Both the position numbers and the translations under genes were made by a program. From NCBI GenBank assembly GCA_031835245.1, contig JAVKOQ010000008.1, forward strand, positions 124,001 to 188,000: 64,000 bases of DNA, given 5' to 3'. Below the pieces are notes generated by a model. That model searched no databases. It was not told the origin of the DNA and saw only the letters and a list, made by a program, of their open reading frames with translations. Shown piece after piece: positions 44,601 to 59,200 of the stretch. This stretch comes from Balamuthia mandrillaris (taxonomy: Eukaryota; Discosea; Longamoebia; Balamuthiidae). The first letter of the stretch is position 1; every line of letters begins with the position of its first letter.

Positions 44601-45842
44601 TATACTTCCAGATGAGCTCAAGTTGAACAAAGAGGAGGAAGTGCTCCTTCTCGATATGCTTCCACGTCTGCAAGAGCTCAGCAACAACGCCGAAGATGCT
44701 ACCATCCGGCAAACTGCCTCCTCTCTCTTCCTCAGCATAGTCACTCGAGATAAACATTGGAGTCAACCCGATGAAGAAACGAAAGAAGAAGGGGAAGAAA
44801 CAACCCAACATAAATCAGGAGAAGAAATCATGAAACAAATCTTTGAAGAGCTTCGTGATCCATTGCTTCCGGTGAGAGGACATGGCCTTATTGCATTGAG
44901 ACGATTCTTGCTTTCGAAGCATCCGTTGGCCTTGCAAAACAAAGATAAGATTTTCGGCGTCTTTCAAACACAACTCCAAGATGAAGACAGGTCTGCTTTC
45001 GCCTATGCTTCTCCATCTCTCGTTCCTTCCTTCTCCTTCCTCATCTTCTCCTTATTTGCTGCTTTTGTTTTTTCTTCTCTAATTTATTCTTTCATTCTGC
45101 TGAAAGCTATGTATATTTGGGGGCAATACAAGGACTAACCGCATTAGGCGACTTGTTTCCGAGGGAAACCGTTTCTCTTCTCGTCAAGTTCTACATTGAC
45201 CCTACCTTCAACGAGACCACTCGCCTCAAGATTGGGGAATCCCTTGTCCTCATCGCTGCTCGTTGTGGCGAAGCCCTCCCTGCCTATGGTATCGCTTATC
45301 TCCGCATCGTCATCCTTTCTGTTCTCTGCTTTCTTCGTTATTATTTTCTCCTTTTACTTTCTGTAAACATAACTTTGTTAACCAAATACGTGGGCAAAAA
45401 AGCTTCTTTATTCGTAGATGCTTTCATGCAATGCGCCAAAGACCCCTCTGAAGAGGTGCGATCGAGCAGCCTCTCCAACCTAGCCGGCTTTTGCGAGCAA
45501 ATGAGATTCGCCCTTCACCCTTACATCCAGGATATTCTCGCCTGCGTGACCCCCATTCTTCATCACGCCGATCCCTCTGACCTCGTTCGTCGCGGCGCTG
45601 CCTACGTGCTCTATCTCTTGTTCAGAGGATTTGGTGCGGAGATCTTTGAGTTTCTGCCGGAGCAGCTCAAGCCCTTGTATCGGCTGTTGAAGCAGGTGGC
45701 TGCCGACGATGCGGATGAGATCACTCGTGTGCATGCGCGGCACGCCCTCGCGGAGCTGTCGGACATCGTGAAGGGCTACCTGTCGAGAGACAACATCTCC
45801 GCTCCCGACAAAGATCACGTTCTCAACATTTTAAAAGTTTAA
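41611..45842 (+). CDS. TANGO6: TANGO6/RTP1-type HEAT-repeat protein, spliced
   Basis: Start chosen at MDAGQEGIKEVVEALRHYVE (41611), just after the promoter motif cluster; a frame from 41536 is less likely. More than ten exons encode an all-helical HEAT-repeat protein of about 1,000 residues. The C-terminal half is diagnostic: LRDPLLPVRGHGLIALRRFL, then DSYVYLGAIQGLTALGDLFP across an intron, LKIGESLVLIAARCGEALPA, DPSEEVRSSSLSNLAGFCEQ, HPYIQDILACVTPILHHADP and VRRGAAYVLYLLFRGFG. This matches RTP1_C1/C2 domains. Yeast Rtp1 assists assembly and nuclear import of RNA polymerase II; animal TANGO6 was found in a Golgi-organisation screen. Role here follows by homology. Some middle exons (42480-44300) are poorly conserved and their limits approximate. 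Confidence 0.85.
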
Positions 45843-46215
45843 AAAATGAAAATTTCCTAATTTCGAATATTTAATTCAAAAATTAACCATATTTGGTAAC
45901 CAAAAATGAACGAATGGCTAATTGTGTAATCGAAGCCATTTATTTTCCGTCGACATGGCGTGATGTCATCCCTCGCCCACGATTGGTGGAACCAAAATGA
46001 ATTGTTCCGTTTTTGGTAATTCAAACTTATTACTTGTCGACTGCGGTCAATTTACGATTTTTTTTTGATTATTATTTTTTTTTGTTTCTCGTCACCTTCT
46101 CTCCCCCTTTTATTTTTTTCTCTTTTCTTCTAGTCGACACACCAGCGCAGCGTAGCACGCTACTTGATTTTTTTTTTTTGTAGCATCACACCACCTCACA
46201 CAAAAAAAAATAAAC
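45843..46215 (+). promoter_or_regulatory. Promoter of the actin-bundling gene with three GTCGAC sites
   Basis: Sites at 45949 (CCGTCGACATGG), 46036 (TTGTCGACTG) and 46133 (TAGTCGACACACC), the last about 80 bp from the ATG at 46216. An inverted CCAAT box ACGATTGGTGG lies near 45980, with TGATGTCATCC just before it. The 3' end of TANGO6 occupies the first ~80 bp. Confidence 0.55.
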
Positions 46216-47183
46216 ATGCAAGCCACAGGAGCTTCTTTCACCGAGCGTTTGGACCCGGAATCCCTCAAGTTCTTCAACGACGTCTGCTCCAAGCCCTTCT
46301 CCCAGCAGGCCGTGTACTTCCTCAACGCCTACTGGCCTGAGGTTCACACCCAAGCCGAGTTCATCTTCAGGTACGGGACACACAACCTTCGTTCGTTTTT
46401 TTTTTTCAGTGTGTTACCGCTACCTTTTTTTTTTGGATGTGGATTTTTTTCACAATCGCTTTTTTTTTTTTCGTTTTCGCACTCGGGTAACACAAAATCT
46501 AATTTTAATCGCCCCCCTTTTTTTTTGTGTCCATTAAAAATTACAGCGTAGCTTGGGAGGTCATCAAGTATGCCGACATGCACTTCAAGGGCATCAGCTT
46601 GCTCCACTTGTACAACGAGGGTAACGACTTGGACTTTGACATTGGCTTGTACTTCTACGAGCAGCTCTGCAAGTTCATGGACGACTCCAAGAACGCCAAG
46701 TGGACCACCCAGGAGTTCGCCATGTCCCAGCCCGTCATGATGACTGCCATCAAGCGTAAGCAGGAGCTCCGCGAGAAGGTCGACGTCAACTTTGACGGCC
46801 GTGTCTCCTTCCTGGAGTACCTCCTCTACCAATACAAGGACGTCGCTAACCCTGCCGACTTTTGCCATCGTTCCATGGTTTGTTCTCTCTCTCTCTCTCA
46901 TTCCCCCCTTTTTTTTCCCGTTCGCTTCAAGCCCCCACTGAACAAATTTGTTTTACAAAACCAATAGAACCACGATGAGCACCCTGAAATCCGCGCTGCC
47001 CGCTTGGCCCTTGAGGAAGTGAACAAGCGCATCAAGGCCTACGAAGCCGAGAGGTACCGCCTCGAGCAGGAGGCCAAGCAGCCTGGCGTGAAGGGCCTCA
47101 AGGCCGTCAACGAGTTGGCCCAACTCGACTCCAGCCCCTTGGCCGAGCAGCTTAACAAGGTTTCCACACGCTTTCTCCCTCCC

Positions 47184-47221
<38 letters not shown>

Positions 47222-47437
47222 CCTCTCCTCTCTCCTGTATTTTTCGTGCCCTAATTCTATTCTTTAAAAAAACAATTTTAGGCTTTGATCACCGCTGAGG
47301 CTGCCGTGCGTATTGCTGTCCGCAAGTACGGCGGTGCTGGTGGCGCTGGCAGCGACGCTGGTCCCACCGAGGGTGCTTTGTGGTGGATGAGCCGCGATCT
47401 CGAGGAGAAGCAGAAGCGTTACGGCAAGAAGAAGTAA
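46216..47437 (+). CDS. Calcium-regulated 34-kDa-type actin-bundling protein (EF-hand), spliced
   Basis: Four exons (about 46216-46370, 46546-46876, 46968-47159, 47281-47437). The sequence follows the Dictyostelium 34-kDa actin-bundling protein family: FLNAYWPEVHTQAEFIF, EVIKYADMHFKGISLLHLYN, EGNDLDFDIGLYFYEQLCKF, QPVMMTAIKRKQELREKVDV and NFDGRVSFLEYLLYQYK. DVNFDGRVSFLEYLL is a recognisable EF-hand loop. A helical region (EEVNKRIKAYEAERYRLEQE) and GALWWMSRDLEEKQKRYGKK end the protein. These proteins crosslink actin filaments in filopodia and cortex and are inhibited by calcium. The family is best known from Amoebozoa and is also reported in some Rhizaria, which informs the organism guess. Codon use is strongly GC-ending, suggesting high expression. 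Confidence 0.9.
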
Positions 47438-47624
47438 ACCTGTTTTCTCGCCCTGTTTGTTTCCCTTTGCATTTCTTTTTCTTTCCTTCTCTACTTCGAA
47501 GGAATGTTAAGTTTAAAAAAATGACTCCTCAACTTTTGTATCAAACATTTGTCGACTTTTTTTTTGCATTTTTATCGATTATTCTTTGGAAAAAAAAGAA
47601 AAATAATGCAAAGGAGAAGTGTCT
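47438..47624. other. Convergent 3' region between actin-bundling gene and SAM50
   Basis: Short shared 3' region. It has one TTTGTCGACTTT (47551-47556) and one TTTATCGATT (about 47571), the only intergenic GTCGAC that is not upstream of a gene start. Confidence 0.5.
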
Positions 47625-49802
47625 TCACAGGAAAGAAGCCGAGAGTCCGATTTGCCACCAGCGGGTGAGGTCTTGTGGCTGTTTGTCTATGGGACGAGTG
47701 GCGTTGAGTTCCACCCGACCAAAGACCGTGCTGAAGACAAGCCCTAATCCAACGGTAGTCCTTCTTTCTTTCCACAGCTTCTCCATTCTCTGCTTTATCA
47801 ATTCTTGGCCGCGTGCGTTTTCTTCATCACTCCCTGTTATTTTAAGCTTGAGAACGAAGAAGAAGACGACAACTGCGGAAGAAGGAGAAGGAAGAAGGAG
47901 AGCAGACCGAAGAAAGCAGAAAGAAGAAAGAAGAAAAGAAAGAAAGGAACGAACCGGTAGAAAGAGGTAAGAGACTGCCGCCATGGGCAAAAACGTGCCC
48001 CTTAACAAAGGAAGGAATGTTGGGAAGAGGCAATGGGAACGTGAAATGAAGCGACTCTGAGAGATACAGCTCTCCTCCCAATGCGTTACCTTTCGGGTTT
48101 GTAGAAAAAAAAGGTAAGGGAATAAGGGATAAGTTAAAAAGAGAGGCAACAGAGAAGAGGCCAAAAGAAGTGTGAAATAAGAGAAAGGTGACGGTACTGG
48201 ATTGTCGAGGACCAACACCACACGGTTCAAAGCCACGCAACGATAACGGTCCACCCAAGAAAAACCTGTCTATCACTCTGGTCTTATCGCCAAACAATGG
48301 AACCACAAAGCCTCCTTTTGCCAACGCATTCAATGACTATTCACCAAGCAAACAAAGTTAGCATTTTTTTAAAGAAAAAAGAATAGAATAGAAGAAAGAA
48401 ATAAGATAAGGAAGACGTACGCAACCCCAGCCAAGGGGATAATTGACTTGGGCAGCTGTCTCTCCTTTCAGGAACCGAACATCTCCTCCTAATCCTGCCA
48501 ACTCCTATAAAACCAACACCAATTTGTGTTACATAGGGAGAGAGAGAGAGAGAGAGAGGAGAGAGAAGAGAAAGCGGAACAAAAACTAAAACAACTTGAA
48601 TAAAGGTAAGAAAGACACAGAAAAGGGGGTACAAACATGATGCGACTGAACAGCCCAACCTCTGGTAGGCAATACAGGGTCATCACGCTTGTCCACCATG
48701 TAACGATGGATAAGCGATGACTTCAGGGAATGGCCAGCCTCCAACCGTATCCTTTGGTAATAATAGACAAAGACTCATGTGAGAAAGAGCCGAAACAAAC
48801 AAAGAAAACCAGAAGAGACAAACTTCGAGGCAGCATCTGAGAACGGAAGCACCTCGCGCCAAGCTCCCTCGTAACGAAACTGATGCCTACTGCCAATGGC
48901 ATACACAAGAGAGGAGGAGAGCGTGCGTTGAGTTACGCCGCTGTGAAAGAGGTCGTGAGAGCTTCTGCCGGCCTGCCATTCAAATACACGGAGCGGTTGC
49001 GGTTGCTGATGCGGTTGCTGTTGTCTGGTGGCAAAGTAATGCGCCCAAAGCGGCTTCGTGTAGGATACCTTTTGGAAGACAGGATAGAACGGAAACAAAG
49101 GCAGAAGAAGAGAAGATGAAGAGAGAATGAAGCCGACGAAGAAAGTGAGAAGCGGCAAGAATAACAAGCGAGAAGCAAGAAAAGGAGAGAAAAGAAGAGC
49201 ACGAACTTGAAACGAGTTGTTACGATACTCAGTCCAGTGCGCTCCTATCCTGGTCGTCAGCGAGAGCCTCTCTCCTCTTCCAAACGGATTCGACAGCGCC
49301 ACATTTCCTTCCTTTAGTTTGTTTTTCAAGTGTTAAGGAGAGAAAGAGCGCGAGAAGAGAGGAGAAGCAGAGAAGAGAGGAGAGTGAGAAGAGAAAGGAG
49401 CGAGAAGAGAAGCATAGCAGCAGTGAAGAGAGAAGAGATGAAGAGAAAGGAGACCAGTTCTTGTTCTTCGCCTTCGACGGTGGTGGTCGTCATCACACCC
49501 AGCGACCACATCTTCTTCTCCTCCACCTGAACGATGAGGTCGCAGGAGCGGTTGTCCTCCGGCTCGCTGACGTCCTCCAAGATGAAGCGCACTGACTTGA
49601 AGACGTCCAAGTGCTTCAAGTCGCGCATGGCCTCGAGGAGCCCGGAGGAGACCTCCTCGGCAGTGCGAGCGGCGAAGATGGGGCTCATGCATGGGGCCAG
49701 GAGGTCCTTCTTGGTCCGTTTGTTGCCTTTCACGTAGACATGGCGCACTCGAAAGGGGCGGCCTTGGCTAGAAGAAGAAGAAGACCCGCTCCACATAAAC
49801 AT
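47625..49802 (-). CDS. SAM50: SAM50/TOB55 mitochondrial outer-membrane assembly protein, spliced
   Basis: Starts MFMWSGSSSSSSQGRPFRVR at 49802. A POTRA domain follows: HVYVKGNKRTKKDLLAPCMS, GLLEAMRDLKHLDVFKSVRF, DLIVQVEEKKMWSLGV. The beta-barrel then spans several exons: NVALSNPFGRGERLSLTTRI, LVYAIGSRHQFRYEGAWREV, FFLGGPLSLRGFEPCGVGPR, which is the conserved L6-loop motif, and the C-terminal strand RWWQIGLSASFL at 47625. The last residue is Leu rather than the more usual Phe. SAM50 inserts beta-barrel proteins such as porin and TOM40 into the outer membrane. The open frame runs upstream of the chosen ATG through the 36-bp repeats, but conservation begins only at the chosen start. Confidence 0.92.
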
Positions 49803-49842
49803 TCTTTTTTTCTTTCTTTCTTTATTTTTTATTTCGAAGTTG

Positions 49843-50001
49843 AATTTTTTGCATTCTTTAGAGGTTTTAAATAATTTGAATTTTTTGCATTCTTTAGAGG
49901 TTTTAAATAATTTGAATTCTTTGCATTCTTCATAGTTTGAATTCTTGGGGTTCTTTGAGAGTCTAGCATTACTTGAATTCTTTTCATTCTTTAGGAGAAA
50001 A
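49843..50001. repeat. 36-bp tandem repeat upstream of SAM50
   Basis: GAATTTTTTGCATTCTTTAG followed by AGGTTTTAAATAATTT repeats twice perfectly (49843-49878 and 49879-49914). A shortened copy, a diverged 36-bp copy beginning GAATTCTTGGGGTTC and a partial copy GAATTCTTTTCATTCTTTAG follow. The repeats lie between the OLA1 stop and the SAM50 start, in the SAM50 leader/promoter. The unit is a multiple of three, so a frame stays open through it; I consider it non-coding. Confidence 0.85.
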
Positions 50002-50098
50002 GAGAACAGAGAAGCAGAGAACAAAGCAGGCAGAGAGGGAAAAAAAGAGGATGCTGTTTGAAATAGAAAGGACTCCTGGGTTTTATTTTGGTGTGTTT

Positions 50099-52256
<2,158 letters not shown>

Positions 52257-52636
52257 CTTTTTTTTTTTTTTGGTGGTCGCTAGAAGGCAAGAAGAAAAGT
52301 GTATATGGGAATGAAGAAGGAGATGAATGAAAGAAACAAAAAAATGAATCAATCAATCACTTTTTTTTTCTTTCAATCAAAAAAAAATTCATTTTTCCAA
52401 ACAAAAAAATTCAGAAAAATGAAAGAACTGATCTGATCTGAGGGGCCATATATGATCTTTGTACCCCTCAGGAAATCTGTCGCGCACGAGAGAGGACAAG
52501 GCAGAGGACAAGAGTGTTGTCGACATTAGAACGAGGAGAGGAGAGAGGACGCTAGAGAAGACAAGAGATATGTCGACATTAAATTGTCCACGTCGACACA
52601 GACAAAACAGAGATTGAAAGAAAAAAGAGGAAAAGT
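52257..52636. promoter_or_regulatory. Divergent promoter of OLA1 and GON4L-like gene
   Basis: GTCGAC cores at 52519, 52572 and 52592, within 40-118 bp of the GON4L-like start; the first two read TTGTCGACATTAGA and ATGTCGACATTAAA. CTGAGGGG (52438-52445) and CCCCTCAG (52464-52471) form an 8-bp inverted repeat with an 18-bp spacer. The OLA1 side is A/T-rich leader. Confidence 0.6.
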
Positions 52637-53460
52637 ATGGAAGAGGAGGAGGAAGGTGAAGAAGAAGGACCAACGCATCCGTCTGGAAGGGCAGCAAACG
52701 GACAACAAAGCATCGGCACTTCAGACATGCATGCTACCCAACGGTTTGGTCGTCCCAGTTTCTCCCTTTTTCATCCTCTCTTTGCGCAAACCAACTCATT
52801 TTTTTCTTTACAACCTCCATAGAGAGCAGAGGAGCAGAAAGAGCCGAGATGTTGAAGAGGAGAGAGACAAAGCGGCTGAGGAGGAAGAGGAGGAGGAGGA
52901 AGACTATGACTACGTGCCTTCACCCGTGATGGATTCGATGGAGCTCTTCCCAGAGCTATCCGCCGAGGCCTCCGCCTTTGTCGACAATATTTCCACGCGG
53001 ACCAGAGGTGAGAGACGATCCTTCTTTTTTTCAATTTTTTTTGTTTTGTTTTTCGTCCACTTCGAAACGGTTTTTTAAAATGTATGAATGCAGCTCGTCA
53101 GCCATTGCCTGATATTGACTTTCAACAGTTAGAAGGTATCTATGATTCTTCTTTATACTCTTATCTCTCGTTCTCTCCTCTCAACTTTCCATTCTTCTCT
53201 TCTCGGCTCTTTTTTTTTCTCCTCTGTCAACCATTCCTTCGTTATTCCTCTTTCTTTATTTCTCATATTTTCTTTCTTTATGACTCATATTGTTGGAATA
53301 TGGAATAAGATATGTTGCAGGAGGTGGACGACCCATTCGAAGCAAATCCACAGGAAGAAGATTATCTCCGGTTCCTCTTTGAACTTCAGGACAAACACCC
53401 ACCAGATGCTACTGTTCAACGTTTGTCGTTTTTTGTTCTTCTTCTCGTTCTTGTCGCATA

Positions 53461-53491
<31 letters not shown>

Positions 53492-56073
53492 TTAAATGCT
53501 GACGAAAGAAACAATAATTGTGTTTGAGCAGCGACGATGACGATTGAAGAAGATGACGACGATGATTATTGTTTTCAACCTGAGGAGGAGGAGGAAGAGG
53601 ACACCACTTCCCAGCATGGAATGGATGATGAATGGGAGATAGATCGTAAGTCAATCCATTTTAGACAGAAGAGAAGAGAAGCAAGAGAGACAGAGAGAAA
53701 ATCAGGAGTGGATTAAGGCTAACGTAATGCTATAAATCAATTCAGCGGAAGAGATAGAAGCTCTTCTATCCCAACTGGAGGCAGAGCAGCAGCAACAACT
53801 TCAGCAAGCACAACAAGAACAACAGCAACAGCAGAAACAACTGGCTGCAACAACAAAGCCAATAGCTGCTGCTGTTCCTATTCAACCCCTTTACACACAT
53901 AATGTTTTTACTTCTGATCAACTTGTACAATTGCAATGTCAGCTTTCTCAGGTAAACATTATGTCGTCGTCTTCTTTTTTCCTGTTGAGATCGTGCCAGC
54001 TCCACGTTTGTGTTTTTTGTCGTTCTCTTCTTGTTCTTGTTCTTGTTCTTTTTGTTCTGCTTCTTCTTCTTCTTCTTGTTCTTGTTCTTCATCTTCTTCT
54101 TCTTAGTAATAGTCTTATTAACTTTTCGTTCTTTCTGTCATTTTTTCAATTAGCACTTTCAACTATTGTTACAAACTGTTTTCCATTCTTTAGGCGATAA
54201 AGAGAGCGAACCAGCAGAAACTGCTTGGAATCTATTGGTATCATTTCTCTCTCTCTCTCTCTCTCTCTCGCTCTCATACTTGTTTGTTTGTTGGAAACAC
54301 GAAGGTTGAAATGTGGGGACGTCGTGATGCTGTGATACCAAACAACCCTCAACTGCAATCCTCTTCGAAGCCACCTTCTGCTCCTTCACTTCCTTCGTCC
54401 CCATTACGTTTTCTCACTACTCCCACAACCGAACCTTCATTATCTGTTCGAAGAAGCCCTCGTCGGCGACCTCCTCCGCCTCCTTCCTCCTCCTCCTCTC
54501 CCGCTAGCACTTCATTTTCTTCGCGCACTGTCATTCCGTTACCTTCTTCTCTCCTTTCCATCTCCAAGTTTGAAACCGAAATCCCCATAAGAAACAAACC
54601 GACGTTGATGTGGTGCACTACTCGCAGTCTCTTTGACGTTCCAGGCTTGCATTTGGTGCCAGCTTTGGGATCCTTGCTAAATGCTTGTGGCTGGAAGGCT
54701 GCGTACTCTCGACGAGTGCTGCCTTGCCCATACGACTATGCCTCGCGTTCTTTGGGCGTGTTTCCGCCGTTCTCGCAGAAGGAGAGCTTGCACTTACTAG
54801 ATTTGTTTGAGCCATTTTTTGACCCTGCCATCAAGCCAAAGCGTTTAGGTTTGCGACTGACTCTGTTTCTTCTCATTCTCCTTCTTGTTCTTCTTGTTCT
54901 TCTTCTTGTTCTTCTTCTTCTCCTCCTCGTTCTGCTTCTGCTGCTTCTCCTTCCTCTTCTACTGCTCTTTCATTTCAAATAACTAAAATACTTATTTTTA
55001 TCTCCTTCCGAATGCAACAAATATAAACAACAGCACGAAAAAACCGACGGTTAACATTCACACCAGCAGAAGATGATCTTCTTCTCCTTGGACTTCAAAA
55101 ATACGGCAACAAAGGCATGGCAAAAACCCAATCCAACCTCCTTCCTACCAAAACCGTAAAACAACTTCGCAACCGTTACAAAAACCGCATTTCAGGCAAA
55201 GCGGAATGGAACTCCATAAAGGCATTCAAGGAAGGCAGTCGCCTGCAATGCCAGAATCCGCTTACCCAAACCGAACTGCAGCTGTTGACTCAAGGAGTGA
55301 TGCTTTATGGGCTTGATTGGAAGACCATAGCGTTTCGAGTGTTGCCTCGGAGACAACCGCACCATCTTTCCTTTGTTTGGAATCATTTGAGAAACTTACA
55401 TCCATCTTTGTCATCATCATCTTCTACTGCTGCTGCTCCTTCTTCCTCTTCCTCTACCACTCCTGTAACTACAATAGCTCCCTCTTCTGTTGCTGCTTCA
55501 TCCTCTGCTTTTGTTTCTTCTTTTACTCCTTCCGCCTCTTTGTCAACAAGAGCCAATCCTACACAAACAGGAATTACGCCGATCCTTCCACCGTTCAATG
55601 CCTTGCGACTACCTCTCCCACCAGCTGTTGTTCCCCCTCCCTCCATCATTCCTGTCACTGCTTCGTCTTCTTCTCTTCCTGTAACTACCATATCTACATC
55701 CGCAACACCCCCGTTGAAATCTTCGCTCTCTTCTTCCGTCTTCCCGTTGCCTTTGCTGGGCGCTCTCCACTTTGAAAACGAGGACATCATCGACAGCAGT
55801 GAAAGCGACCACGAAGATGAAGAAAAAGGACAAGAAGATGGCGACACAGACGACGTTCTTCTTTATAACAAAGATAGCACAACGAACAAAACTTCTGCCT
55901 ATGTAAACACGGAAAAAGAAGTACCACAAAATGCTTCTGTTCCTCGGCCGTCATCATCACCTTCTTCTCTGGCCTCCACAACACCGAAACAAATGTTTGA
56001 GGAAGAAGATCTCTTCGACTCGGATGAAGAGGAGGAAGAGGCGATTGAAAGCGATGACGACAACAAAAAATAA
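52637..56073 (+). CDS. GON4L-like nuclear protein with SANT/Myb-like domain, spliced
   Basis: Start [20 protein letters not shown] at 52637 was chosen because exon 1 (52637-52743) joins in phase with the exon starting at about 52823 (REQRSRKSRDVEEERDKAAE). The acidic N-terminus is followed by Gln-rich and Pro/Ser-rich stretches. A conserved part spans 54560-54850 (LMWCTTRSLFDVPGLHLVPA, LGVFPPFSQKESLHLLDLFE). The last exon opens with a SANT/Myb-like repeat (AEDDLLLLGLQKYGNKGMAK, LPTKTVKQLRNRYKNRISGK, LLTQGVMLYGLDWKTIAFRV). The tail is Ser/Thr- then Asp/Glu-rich, ending IESDDDNKK. FTPAEDDLLLLGL resembles GON-4-like/YARP transcriptional regulators. A nuclear chromatin-linked role is likely. Family placement is moderate; the protein is certainly real. 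Confidence 0.65.
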
Positions 56074-56136
56074 CAAAAGCAGCTGATTCATTTCCCCTTC
56101 TATGCCCACACAAAGAGAACGGAGAGAGAAAGAGAG

Positions 56137-56175
<39 letters not shown>

Positions 56176-56287
56176 GAAAGCCTTTTGTTCAATTTTTTAT
56201 CTTATTTTTTGGGGGGGAGAAGGGGGGATAAAGAAGAGAGAGAAAAGTTTTTTTTTTGTCTTCGTTTTCGTTTTTGTCTCCTTGCGT
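56074..56287. other. Convergent 3' region with (GA)n
   Basis: Shared 3' region of the GON4L-like and importin genes. It contains a GA microsatellite (about 56130-56170) and a G9/G6 pair of runs near 56210-56227. No motif of the promoter type is seen. Confidence 0.5.
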
Positions 56288-59200
56288 TCAGTTGATCTTG
56301 GTGATAATCTGTTTGGCCCACTTGGCCACCTCTCTCGTCTGGGATGACTGAGAATTGCAGCTCTCGTTGACGATTCCCTGCACGATTTCGTGTTGCAAAT
56401 AGTTCTTCACCTTCGGGCCAAGCGCATGTGCCAAATCGCTAGTGATCGTTGTGTTTTAAATAAGACAATTGTTTCTTCGGGATAGACAGGCAGAGGAGGG
56501 GAGAGGAAGAGAGGAGGAGGAGGGAAGAGAGATAACGATACCCCAAAACACCAACAGCACCACGAGTAACGGCCTCAGTCTTGGTGTTGTCTTGCCAGAC
56601 GTGAGACACAAAGCCGACCAAGTGCTCCACATAGGGAAGGAACAGGTCTCCCTTGTTATCTGTCCTGAGGCCCTGAATGATGGCTGTGTAGGCCTCAAAG
56701 ATATCCTCCCTCAATTGATTCACATAATCCACAAAGTCATAATCGCTCTGTGTTGTTTTTGTTTTGAAAATTGTTATTAAAAATGTTGGAGAAGAAAGAA
56801 AAGGGAGGGGAGAAAGGAATACATACAGGATCGGTTGCTTCAGTGGCGGAGGCTTGTTGCAACATGTTCATAACAATGCTGAGGTATTTGTCAAAGCCGC
56901 CAGATATGGCGATGGCAATGTCTCCAAAGCAAGAGAGAATAGGAGGCTTCACCGAGCGGTTAATGTTTGGGTTCTATTTGTTGCGATTTTAAAAAAACGA
57001 AAGATGAGTAAAGCAACGATAAGACGGAGAGGAAAGAAAGATAGAAAGAAAGGAAAGAGAAACGGTACTCGAAGATTGTCGAGAAGAAGGGTGACGATGA
57101 CATCGCAATAGGGTTGAACTTTCTCCTGGATGGCGCGACAGATATCACCGACAACGCCGACGGCGACGGTGCAGACCTGATGCTCCTCCCAATTGCGCAG
57201 AGCAAACTCCAGCCACTTGTGGAAGGCCGGCATGTACCTCACAAAGTCCACCTCCACCGCTGAAGAATTTTGTATGGTTAGAGACACGAAAAGAAAAAAA
57301 GAGAAAAAAAATAAACGCACCATTAGCAATTGCGCCAACAGCCATCAACGCCTCCTCATGTACAGTCGCGTTCTGGGTCTCGAACACTCGCAAAAACAGG
57401 GTCATCATCTTGTCGGCAAACGGCTTGATGTCCGCCTCCAACTTTTGGGTGCAGGCCTGGAGGGCGCCGCACAAGTGGCCCAACAGCTCGTTTTGAGCCT
57501 CTTTGTCGTCGGCAGAGACGATCTGAAAGTTGAAGGCCTTTTCGAGGCGGTCCAGAAAGACGGGCACCAGCTGCTTTGTGGGGTCGCGGCAGTCGTTGGC
57601 CGCGTTTTGGATCAGAAGGTTGAGGGCTTCGTAGGAGGAGGCGCGAAGGAAGCTTTCGTCGGCGTCATCTCTGTAAATATATGTTAGGCGTTACAAAAAT
57701 AAGAGTGCAAAGACAGAGAGAGAGAGAGAGAGAGAAGGAAAGAAAGAAAAAGCAAGAGAATCAACAAACCTTTCGGTAGCTTTCAAAAGGGCTTCGACCA
57801 AAGCCTTGAAGTATTGAGAGAGGGGAGAAGAGGGTTTATCCGAGGCTTCCTCGAAGGACTCTGCCAAGTTGTGGATAGCCTAAAAAGCAACACGTTTAAG
57901 ATAAAAGATGCAACAGAGAGATAACGGGGAAAGCAGTGAATAGACGAACCCAACAAATCTTAGAGGCAATGCGGGGTTCATCCTCCAAACAGTGGAGAAA
58001 CACTTTCATTACATCACTCAACTTGTCGGTGAGGCAGCCAGAGTGGAGCTGGCAAATGCGGCCAAGGGTCCAAGCCGCTGTGTCCTTCACCAACGTCACC
58101 TGGTCGCCCATGTGGATCAGCAGCAATGGTACAGCTTGTGTGACCAGTTCAGTGATGAGATATCCAGTTGGTCCTTCCAGGATAGATCCTACAAAAATGT
58201 TAAAAAACCTGTCAGAAAGAGCAAAGGATTACAAAGATACAAAAGACAAACCGAAAGCAAGCACAGCAGCTTCGCGTAACCGCCAGTTTTGATCTTGAAT
58301 ATGCTTTTGGACAAACGGCATGATCTCAGGGACAACTTCATCGTAGACGGTGTTGGCAATAAGGGAGAGACAGGTTCCAGCAGCGGTGGAGACGTTCCAG
58401 GTGTCCTCATCCTGTTCTTCGCTTTCTTGACGGGTGAGTGCCTCTGTGAGCACGGGAGCAAGGAACTTGACCGCTCCTTTGATGAAGTTTTGGCAGCTTC
58501 GTTCCGGCTTGATTCCCATGGAAGCACACTGGCACAGAAGAGGAAGAAAGAGATTCACTTTAGATTCAAAAAAGAAACAAAAAGAGAAGGAACAAACCTC
58601 CTCGATCTCCAACAAAATATCAATCTCAACATCGCAAATGGTAGACCAGAACTCAACGGCCTGTTGAGCAACGTCCTCGTCCTCGCTGCGAATAGCTTTG
58701 ATGGTGATCTATTTCCCACAAACAAAAAAAAGAAAACAATAAGGGCGGAGAAAAATGAAGAAAAAAAATTGAAAAAAGGGAACGTACGTCGAAGATGTAT
58801 TGCATCCAGGATGTGATGTGAGCATAGTAGAGACCAGCAATTTTTACCAAACACTCAAACGCTATTGCGGCGATCCTGGGGTCCGATGCCTGTGTTGCTG
58901 TGCAAACGACTTGCATAATGTAATTCTTTTCATCCTCTCTTTCAAAATTGGGTCCCACCAAAACCAGCGTGTTAAGCAAGGCGTTAATGCCAGCGAGCCG
59001 TACGGCAGTGGATGTCTCTTCTGCTCTAGTGCATTGGACAATGCCAGTCAAAATCTGATTGGAAAAACGCAACAGTGCGTCCGGGTCCTTGTTGAAAAAA
59101 ACAAAAGAAAAAAGTTTAGGACAAGAACAAAAAGAAAGAAAAAAAAACAGGCATACGGTAGCGTCGCAAATGTAGCTGATAGCTTTCAAACAGGCAATCT

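Noticed and set aside
49843-50001. CRISPR-like array from the 36-bp repeats
   Set aside because: The repeats are directly adjacent without spacers and the genome is eukaryotic.
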